Below, piece after piece: positions 46,662-53,463 of a DNA stretch of 64,000 nucleotides (position 1 is its first letter; the number at the start of each line of letters is the position of its first letter). The DNA comes from Fischerella sp. CENA71 (GTDB lineage: Bacteria; Cyanobacteriota; Cyanobacteriia; Cyanobacteriales; Nostocaceae), in contig JANBVI010000027.1 of the NCBI GenBank assembly GCA_024239075.1, positions 310,001 to 374,000 on the forward strand, given 5' to 3'. Position numbers and translations under genes: made by a program. The notes beneath the pieces were generated by a model that saw only the letters and a program-made list of their open reading frames with translations, was not told the DNA's origin and did no database searches.

Positions 46662-46835
46662 CTAGTACTCTGTCACATCAACTTCACTAAGCAATGGGAG
46701 GTTCGTAGTGTAGACGCTGGTTAGAGTGGCTTCCTATAGGGGGTGGACTTTAGTCCTAGTCCTCTTTGATCACTACTTTAAGGGCTAAAGCCACTGACTA
46801 CAAACTCCGTATACTTTGTGTAGTGAAGGTACTAG
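46662..46835. mobile_element. MITE-like remnant
   Basis: Ends match in inverse: CTAGTAC...CTTCACTA at the left (46662 onward, with a 13-base insertion between the two parts) and TAGTGAAGGTACTAG at the right (46821-46835). The inside holds a GGACTTTAGTCC / GGGCTAAAGCC pair. No coding capacity and no clear target duplication, so it is weaker evidence than the 40973 element. Confidence 0.4.
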
Positions 46836-46897
46836 CATGGCAGCTGATACAAAACTCAACCAGGTTTATTTCTGAATTTCTCGACTCAAGAGATAAT

Positions 46898-47368
46898 TTA
46901 GTTAGCTTCACAGTATTTGAATGATAAATCTTGAGTCTTCTCTGGTCTGAGTTCCGCTTGTATTGATTGATATTCCTGAACTTGAGTTGCTAACCACTGA
47001 TCTTGATGACCACCACGAATTTCTCTTTTTTGCTTACCAACTACCTCCAGATAGGCAAGATCCTTAATTTTGCTTAAGCAGCTTTGTGAGGGATTGCTAT
47101 CAGATTTTTTCTCAGAGGGCAGTTTAGCGATTTTAAGATTGTCGTTGCGCTGTTGGTTAACTCTTTTGAGTTGTGAATTTTCTTTGATCAATCGGTTGTA
47201 GGTGCGGTAAGGAATGTAATGCAAAGGATTGTAGCCAGCAAACCGCAGTATTAAAACACAAGCCCAAGAATACTTACCTGCAAGAATCGCTTCAACTAAC
47301 TGATCAAATTGTTCTGGGTTAAGAGTTTTCTCGAAGTTGCTAGTAGCGCTAGATATGTTTTGGTTCAT
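46898..47368 (-). CDS. hetP: Heterocyst commitment protein HetP
   Basis: 156 residues from ATG 47368. The N-terminal block [34 protein letters not shown] (in part [20 protein letters not shown]) is the HetP signature; the C-terminal [17 protein letters not shown] and [12 protein letters not shown] blocks are also conserved. Length matches Anabaena HetP (about 159). HetP helps commit a differentiating cell to the heterocyst fate downstream of HetR. In Anabaena sp. PCC 7120 the hetC and hetP genes are adjacent (alr2817-alr2818); here a HlyD-like gene lies between them, 69 bp upstream of hetP on the same strand, so these two are probably co-transcribed. Confidence 0.9.
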   Translation of the reverse strand: MNQNISSATSNFEKTLNPEQFDQLVEAILAGKYSWACVLILRFAGYNPLHYIPYRTYNRLIKENSQLKRVNQQRNDNLKIAKLPSEKKSDSNPSQSCLSKIKDLAYLEVVGKQKREIRGGHQDQWLATQVQEYQSIQAELRPEKTQDLSFKYCEAN

Positions 47369-47437
47369 GGTGCTGTTGTCCTAGATAAAGTAAATAAGTG
47401 TGTTAGTTGCTGTAGTGAAGAGTGACCCAATCAAAAT

Positions 47438-48319
47438 TTAGAAATCGCTTTCGCTGTTGTGCAATTCCTTCATTGGTCTAAGGAACAGATCCGCAACACG
47501 GCGATTGTGAATGATTTTGGCTGTAACTACTTGTCCATCTGTGAGTTCGATGGTTGGATTATCGCCATCCAAAGCTATTTCTAAGCGATGCACCCAATCT
47601 AATTTCTTATCTGTTTGAGCATCGCTGGAGACTGATACAACCCTTCCTAAGAGGATGTTGTGATTTCGATTGCTTTGACCAGCCTTGTCAAGTTCTGGGC
47701 GCTGGGAGTCAACATTGACCTTGATTTCTACTAGGTCTCCTTGATCAACAAAGGCTGTTTTTTGGAAGGCTTGTATAGTCAAGAAAACTAAAGACGCATC
47801 GGTTCGAGTAATTTCAGCGATGATTTGCTTGGGTTTAACTTCCTCACCAGTACTACGGTTATTTAAAGAGGACACAACCCCATCTACAGGTTCATAAAGA
47901 GCTTTTCGCAGTGGTTGAGGTTGAGCAAGCTGTTGTGATAGTGCAAACTTTCCTTGAACTTGAGTAACTTGTTGTATTTTTCCAGTACAAGCCCAAGTGA
48001 ATACAGTTGCAAAAAAAGCTAGACCGCCTAACAAAATTAGGTGAGGAACCATAGAAGGCTGCTGCTCTAATACTTTTTGCAAAGTTCTAGAGTAATTACT
48101 TGTACTTGTAATTCCTGTCTGGAAAGTTTTGGTTTTTGTGGTTTGGATATTTGTAGGTAGTTTTGATAAAACCGCTTCTGGTGAAGCAACACTACCCCCG
48201 TAGATTGATGCCATTTCAGGAGTTAAAGCGTAACAGGGATGCACGTCCTGTAAGTTAATTTCTAAACATCCTGATTGGCTTAAGGCTTCGACTGCATTTA
48301 ACCTGATGATTCTGTCCAT
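47438..48319 (-). CDS. Short HlyD-like membrane fusion protein with GG-leader-like N-terminus
   Basis: 293 residues from ATG 48319. A cytosolic N-terminus (1-88) holds ALTPEMASIYGG: Gly41-Gly42 preceded by Glu at -8, Met at -7 and Ile at -4, close to the double-glycine leader consensus (E-8, L/M-7, I/V-4, GG). A single membrane span follows (about 89-112, MVPHLILLGGLAFFATVFTW). Then comes a half lipoyl domain (LYEPVDGVVSSLNNRSTGEEV) and a beta-barrel tail (ALDGDNPTIELTDGQVVTAKI). The long coiled-coil hairpin of ordinary HlyD proteins is missing, so it is much shorter than the usual 400-480 residues. Position next to the C39-peptidase exporter HetC suggests it is that exporter's adaptor or even a substrate (inference). 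Confidence 0.8.
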   Translation of the reverse strand: MDRIIRLNAVEALSQSGCLEINLQDVHPCYALTPEMASIYGGSVASPEAVLSKLPTNIQTTKTKTFQTGITSTSNYSRTLQKVLEQQPSMVPHLILLGGLAFFATVFTWACTGKIQQVTQVQGKFALSQQLAQPQPLRKALYEPVDGVVSSLNNRSTGEEVKPKQIIAEITRTDASLVFLTIQAFQKTAFVDQGDLVEIKVNVDSQRPELDKAGQSNRNHNILLGRVVSVSSDAQTDKKLDWVHRLEIALDGDNPTIELTDGQVVTAKIIHNRRVADLFLRPMKELHNSESDF

Positions 48320-49288
48320 GAGCTGACCTAAAATCGGAAACCTGACTATGTATGAGTTTTAGGTTTGATAAGGCAATGACTGAGGCAAAAATTTACCTTG
48401 GGTCATCTTTGTTGATTGGTATGAAATAAGTCTCCGTTCGGCTCTTAGTAGATGCAGTTTTGCCCTTTTAAATATTTGGCTTACTCCTAATTTAATTACT
48501 TTCCCCTGGTTTTTTTATGTAGTGATTTACACCAAAAATTAGAAGTTTATTTAGTGACACTGCCATTCTTCTACAAGAGCAATGAAACAATATTCATTCT
48601 TGATGTTCAAGGGCAACATTCGTATTTATACTATTTTTTTCAGTGAATGTCATCTGCCAGATTTTCATTTTTTTGTTCAATGTAGTTAATATGCTTTCCT
48701 ATTTAAATAATTATTATACAACTCAGTTTTTGTCCACTAGTGTTAAATACAGTAGGGGTTTCGCCCCTCACCTACTATTAATTTGTTGCTTGTATTTTTT
48801 TGCAACTATTGGAAAATTCATTATGTACTTTATTGATGAGTTTACGATAAATATAAATACGCATGTGTAATGTCATCCAGATTTAGGTGACAGGAAAATT
48901 GATAATCTTTTTTACTTTTATTGCTAGATAATATTGTTTGCATTTCTAGCCAAAAGCTTATCTGGTAAGAATTCCAGATTAGCATTTTTTTGCAAATTTA
49001 CGGTGAAAGTCTTGTTAATTTTGCTTGAGAATAAACGCAATATTCTGATAAGCAGTTGTGATTTTTACACTTTCATGGTATGCTTTTTAAGGCACTTAAA
49101 ACAATACATAAGTGATACAGTAAAATCATCACCAAAAATTTTTTACAAAGTAAAAGTCGCGGTTAACACTTGTACGAAGCTATGAAATACAGCGACTGCA
49201 AATAAAATGAGTCACAATTGATATTCCTAAGTACCTTCAAAAGTAATTTGCATCCTTTCTGCACCACAATTAATTGATATAAGTGCGA
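48320..49288. other. AT-rich intergenic region between hetC and the HlyD-like gene
   Basis: 969 bp. Only small, unconvincing frames (for example a 32-codon minus frame starting near 48873) without good ribosome-binding sites. Probably holds the promoter of the hlyD-like/hetP unit. No GTA-N8-TAC (NtcA) site was found on inspection. Confidence 0.4.
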
Positions 49289-52200
49289 TTACAGATGCAA
49301 TTGTTGTTGAGCTAAATGGTAATAGAGACCCTGAATTGTCATTAATTCTTGATGATTTCCCTGTTCAATAAGGATACCTCGGTCTAAAACCAAAATATGG
49401 TCAGCATGGCGAATAGTAGAGAGATGATTGGAAACAAAGAAAATGGTACGTGGTTGATGAAGGGAAGCGTTGCTGGAGTGATGAAAGCAAGTGAGATTTG
49501 GTGAAAATTGGTGTTTAAAGGCGTTATCTAGGCAACTAGTAGCTTCATCTAGAATTAGGATAGGTGGATTTTTGACCAAGGCACGAGCGATCGCAATCTT
49601 TTGGCGCATCTCATCAGTCAGCATCATTCCTCCCTCACCGACACGGGTGTTGTAACCCAGAGGTAGTGCTTGGATAAAGCTGTGTGCTTCTGCAACTTTC
49701 GCGACAGCGATCGCTTCTTCTAGTGAAATCTCGGAATTAAACATTGTGATATTTTCTAAAATGCTGCCAGCAAACAGAAAAATATCCTGCGGTATTACCC
49801 CTAACTGACTACGCAACGATTGTGGAGAAACATTAGCAATATTATGCCCATCAATCAAAATACGTCCGCTACTGGGACGATATAAACCAGCCAGTAAATT
49901 AACTAAGCTACTTTTACCAGCACCATGAGTACCAACAATTCCTACAGTTTGTCCTGCTTTGATGTGAAAGGAAATATTGTGCAAGGTGTCGCCTTCTGCA
50001 TTGGCATTATAACGAAAACAAACTCGTTCAAACTGGATATCACCCCGAACAGGAGGTAACACCATTTGTGGTTTTTGAGTATGTTCTTCTGGTTGGCTAG
50101 TTAGAACATCATCTAAACGTTCAGCACAAATCAATACTTCTTGCAACTCATCCCACAACTTCACCAATGCTAAAACAGGGTTGATCGTACTGCCAATTAG
50201 CATATTAAAAGCAACAAATTGACCAATTGACATCTGGTTGCCTATGACGAGGGTTGCCCCATACCATAGTAAAAACGTGATCCCCAGATGATTAATCAAA
50301 CTAGTTGCTAGCTGTAAATTATTAGCTAGTTTCTGACCCCGAAATCTTGTTTGGACGGTGTTGGTAAAACTTTCCTCCCAACGCCAACGCATCGGACGTT
50401 CAGCAGCACTTGTTTTCACAGTAGCGACACCAGTAATAATTTCTCTGATTGTGGAATTTTGAACTGCTGATTTTTGATAGAGTTCTCGTGAAGCATTTTT
50501 GAGAAGTGGACTAGTTGCAGCAGTCACAATCACAATTGGTAGAATCACAATCAAGACAATCAGAGTCAGGCGTAAGTTGTAATACGCCATTAATCCCAAG
50601 TAAACAATTACCATCAACGCATCTAGAGTAGTGCTAACCGCTTGTTTGGTGAAAAATACTTGAATTTTGCGGTTTTCTTGAATCCGAGTAATAATATCTC
50701 CTGGTTGACGCGATGTAAAAAACTGCAATGGTAAGCGCAGGGTATAGCTGATCAAACTACCCAGTAACGTCAAATCCATACGGTTGGAAAAATAGTCCAG
50801 CAGATATTGACGCACTGCTTGGACGATAATCCGCCAAATGCCAAAAAATAGAAACCCAAAGGTGAATATATTTAGAGTCAGAGAAGTTTTATATGGTAGA
50901 ACTTGGTCAAGTACAACCTGAGTAATCAGGGGTGCAGCCAAGCCAAACACTGTTAACAGCACTGAAGCTAGAACGATTTGACTAAGTAATTCCCGGTGAT
51001 GCCAAAAAGCGTGCCAAAATTCTCCCAAGGAAACTTTTTTGTTCTTTTGAGCGTTTAAGTGTTTAGTTGGAAATAAAAGCAGAGCGTATCCTGTCCAGTT
51101 AGTTTCAAACTCTTCGCGCAGAAGCGATCGCTTGCCAATTGCTGGATCACAAATCAAGACGCGATCGCTTTTAACTCGCCAAACAACTATGTAGTGAATC
51201 CCTTGCCAATGGGCAATCCAAGGGTTAGCCTGCAACTCTAACTTACTCAAAGAAGCCCTGACTGGTAAAGCATCATAACCCAGAGTTTCTGCTGCATCTG
51301 CCAAAGCCGAAAGAGAAGCACCCATGCGGTCTGTCTGCGCGAGATTTCGCAAAGTGTTCACGCTAAAACGCTTACCCCAGTAGAGGCTAATCATCGCCAA
51401 ACACGCAGCACCACAATCAGACGAACTCTGTTGTTGGATAAAAGGATAGCGACGCCACAGCTTACTTACCGACCAACGCTGGCTTCTCGGTTGTCGAAAA
51501 TTTATCTCTGCATAGGTATTTTCAGAAGACATAGCAACAGAAACACCAGCCGCATTATCTTCCTCTTCCCGTCGTATCCCCGCGTCTGTGTATTCCTGTC
51601 TCCGTGCATCCTCACCTCTATGTATCCCCGCGTCTCCATGTCCCCCTTGTCCCTTGTGCCCAATCCCCGATTCCTTATCCCCAATCCCCAATCCCCAATC
51701 TCCTTCTGCAATTTCTTGAGGTAGGTGGTACACTCGTAAATCTGTTTTGGCAATCCAGTCTGGGATTGTGCGATCGGGGTATCCCCAGGCTTCTCCTACT
51801 TGTGGTGGCTGAATTTCTGGCGTGAGACTAACAATTTTTCCACACATCAGCCAAAAGCGTCCCTTTGAGGGGGGAGTTGCTTGCACAAGGGTTGAGCCAG
51901 CACTGACCTTGGTTTGTTCCAAGTATGGTAAAAGCTGTTGCAAAGAATGGCTAGTATGCGAACGTAATTCTGTGGCAAGTTTGAAGAAAATCAAAGTTTG
52001 GCGATCGCAAGTTATTTTTTGCAAATAGCTTTTCAAATTAGGTAGTCGTTGTAACCATTGTTTGAGGACATCTACATGTATAGATGCTAATAACCCATCA
52101 CTAGCTGCAACTGCTCGATAAGGTAGAGACTGACAGTGGAATAAGTTATCTATTCCAAAGGTTTGCTGTGCTAGTAGCAACTGAGTAGACACCTCTCGTT

Positions 52201-52480
52201 CTAATTTTGGATCAAATCCTAGTAACCGGACTCGACCTTGGCAGACTAAGAAAAGAAAATCATCATGACTTTCTGTTTGTCTAGCGATCGCACAACTAGC
52301 CAGATCATCTCCTAATTGAAACTCACGCAAAACCCAAACTTGAGCAAAGTCGGATGCGAGGGTTGTATCTTCTGTAGCTATCCTTAAAAGCTTGAGGATA
52401 GTCTCCTTTGGATTGGGAAAGCACCCATTATTGCTATAAATAGACTCCCCCTGACCCCGTAACGACAAATACGAGTTCAT
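49289..52480 (-). CDS. hetC: HetC: C39-peptidase ABC exporter with N-terminal cNMP-binding-like domain
   Basis: 1063 residues from ATG 52480. Residues 30-260 look like cyclic-nucleotide-binding-like modules. The C39 peptidase domain (about 343-465) keeps its catalytic residues: Cys356 (SSDCGAACLAMI), His429 (QGIHYIVVW) and Asp445 (VLICDPAIG). A six-helix membrane domain follows (about 480-780) and a nucleotide-binding domain with Walker A GTHGAGKS (850-857) and Walker B ILILDE (974-979). The usual signature LSGGQ is replaced by LTDEM (954-958) and the H-loop His by Asn (VSNHLSTI, 1018), so ATP hydrolysis may be altered. Residues 258-312 are encoded by a dispersed repeat. Domain order and length match Anabaena HetC (1044 residues), needed early in heterocyst development. 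Confidence 0.88.
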   Translation of the reverse strand: MNSYLSLRGQGESIYSNNGCFPNPKETILKLLRIATEDTTLASDFAQVWVLREFQLGDDLASCAIARQTESHDDFLFLVCQGRVRLLGFDPKLEREVSTQLLLAQQTFGIDNLFHCQSLPYRAVAASDGLLASIHVDVLKQWLQRLPNLKSYLQKITCDRQTLIFFKLATELRSHTSHSLQQLLPYLEQTKVSAGSTLVQATPPSKGRFWLMCGKIVSLTPEIQPPQVGEAWGYPDRTIPDWIAKTDLRVYHLPQEIAEGDWGLGIGDKESGIGHKGQGGHGDAGIHRGEDARRQEYTDAGIRREEEDNAAGVSVAMSSENTYAEINFRQPRSQRWSVSKLWRRYPFIQQQSSSDCGAACLAMISLYWGKRFSVNTLRNLAQTDRMGASLSALADAAETLGYDALPVRASLSKLELQANPWIAHWQGIHYIVVWRVKSDRVLICDPAIGKRSLLREEFETNWTGYALLLFPTKHLNAQKNKKVSLGEFWHAFWHHRELLSQIVLASVLLTVFGLAAPLITQVVLDQVLPYKTSLTLNIFTFGFLFFGIWRIIVQAVRQYLLDYFSNRMDLTLLGSLISYTLRLPLQFFTSRQPGDIITRIQENRKIQVFFTKQAVSTTLDALMVIVYLGLMAYYNLRLTLIVLIVILPIVIVTAATSPLLKNASRELYQKSAVQNSTIREIITGVATVKTSAAERPMRWRWEESFTNTVQTRFRGQKLANNLQLATSLINHLGITFLLWYGATLVIGNQMSIGQFVAFNMLIGSTINPVLALVKLWDELQEVLICAERLDDVLTSQPEEHTQKPQMVLPPVRGDIQFERVCFRYNANAEGDTLHNISFHIKAGQTVGIVGTHGAGKSSLVNLLAGLYRPSSGRILIDGHNIANVSPQSLRSQLGVIPQDIFLFAGSILENITMFNSEISLEEAIAVAKVAEAHSFIQALPLGYNTRVGEGGMMLTDEMRQKIAIARALVKNPPILILDEATSCLDNAFKHQFSPNLTCFHHSSNASLHQPRTIFFVSNHLSTIRHADHILVLDRGILIEQGNHQELMTIQGLYYHLAQQQLHL
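51545..51711. repeat. GGGGATTGGGGA-type repeat inside hetC coding sequence
   Basis: Read on the minus strand this block encodes GLGIGDKESGIGHKGQGG and HGDAGIHRGED-type residues (258-312 of HetC), between the cNMP-like part and the C39 domain. Its DNA (GGGGATTGGGGATTGGGG and CCCCGCGTCTCC strings) is the low-complexity repeat seen between genes at 39118-39240, 42730-42862, 53335-53360 and 57733-57836. It stays in frame. Confidence 0.8.
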
Positions 52481-53424
52481 GATTTAATCTCTGATGCTTG
52501 GGTAAGCTGATAGAACCCCTGTTGATAAAGTCAAACTCGGTAGCTTTGGCTTCATAACGACAGTTTGAGCCTTCGCCAATCCCGATTTTTTGTATTTTTC
52601 ATCACTTAATCACTTTCCTTTGTTTTTGCAGTCTGTTTTTAAGAACGATAGTTTGTCAAAAAATTCTCACTAACAAAACATTATTTAGTTTTTTGTTAGT
52701 TATTTATCACCTGTTTTGAGGCATTGTTATAGAACTTTGATAAATTGAGTCAAGATTTTTTGGCAATTTACCAGAATTTTACCAAGCTTTGAATCCGTGT
52801 TTACCATTTTGTTTCTTCTTGATTTGGATCTTCCAACACTTGGATACAAGTCCGGAATTCTTTGAAATTTTAGTTTTCTACTTAGATAAACGAGTATCTG
52901 CTCAAGAATGTCTCAAGATAAGGATGTAGTTACCAGAAAAGATTTAGATAAAAATCTTTTGATTCTTGAATTTTTTGAGTAACAAACAGAAATTTGCTCA
53001 TTGCGGTCTTCATTGTTCCAAAGGCTACAACTCAATATTCAACGTTGTAAACAACCAAATCTAGTTCTGAGTTAACAAAATTCAGAACGCTCTGAATTAT
53101 TACCATGAATTACCCCTTTGACTTTTTTTGAGGGCTTAATATCTTGGATTTGTGACAAAATACAGAAAAACTACTGTATTACTATTTCTTCAGGAAAATG
53201 CAATAAATAGTTTTCTGAGCAAGTAGTCATGTATCCATAGGTTTGTTGCATTTATTGGGAGAATTCATATTAGTCCATTACAAGCAATTAAGATAAAAAC
53301 CGGATTTTTTATCTTAATGATCAAATTAAAGATGGGAATTGAGAGATCAGGGATCGGGGACAAGGGAGAAAATAAAGACTAATGACAAATGCCAATGACT
53401 ATTGTACAGACGCGTAGACGCTCG
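52481..53424. other. hetC upstream region, AT-rich
   Basis: 944 bp between the hetC start and the GH116 stop. It should hold the hetC promoter. A GTAN8CAC sequence at 52592-52605 is one mismatch from the NtcA consensus; no matching -10 box at the usual spacing was seen. A small TTCTGA/TCAGAA dyad lies at 53065-53088. The 53335-53463 end holds repeat DNA. Confidence 0.4.
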
Positions 53425-53463
53425 TCAGAGCGGCTTCTCGTAAGAGAAGAATCGCGTCTGTAC
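53404..53463. repeat. GACGCG hairpin repeat overlapping the GH116 stop codon
   Basis: GTACAGACGCG (53404-53414) pairs with CGCGTCTGTAC (53453-53463), with a nested CTTCTC-GTAA-GAGAAG hairpin. It ends the GH116 frame: the last 12 residues and TGA (53425-53427) lie inside the repeat. Confidence 0.85.

Larger units (their letters stand above)
44646..46897. other. 2.25-kb repeat-rich intergenic region
   Basis: No clear gene in 2252 bp between the SLH-protein start (left) and the hetP stop (right). It carries an AT-rich part (44900-45240), a GC-rich hairpin repeat at 45768-45875, a palindrome at 46323-46352, a smaller GTAGRGGCG hairpin at 46432-46459 and a MITE-like block at 46662-46835. At 45504-45511 an AAGGAGG lies before TTG 45521, which opens a 30-codon frame; this may be chance. 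Confidence 0.5.

Noticed and set aside
48643-49185. Two rightward frames between hetC and the HlyD-like gene
   Set aside because: AT-driven Phe/Asn-rich frames without leader, ribosome-binding site or family signal.
52592-52605. Near-NtcA site (GTAN8CAC) before hetC
   Set aside because: One mismatch from GTAN8TAC and no -10 box at the expected spacing; such sequences occur by chance.
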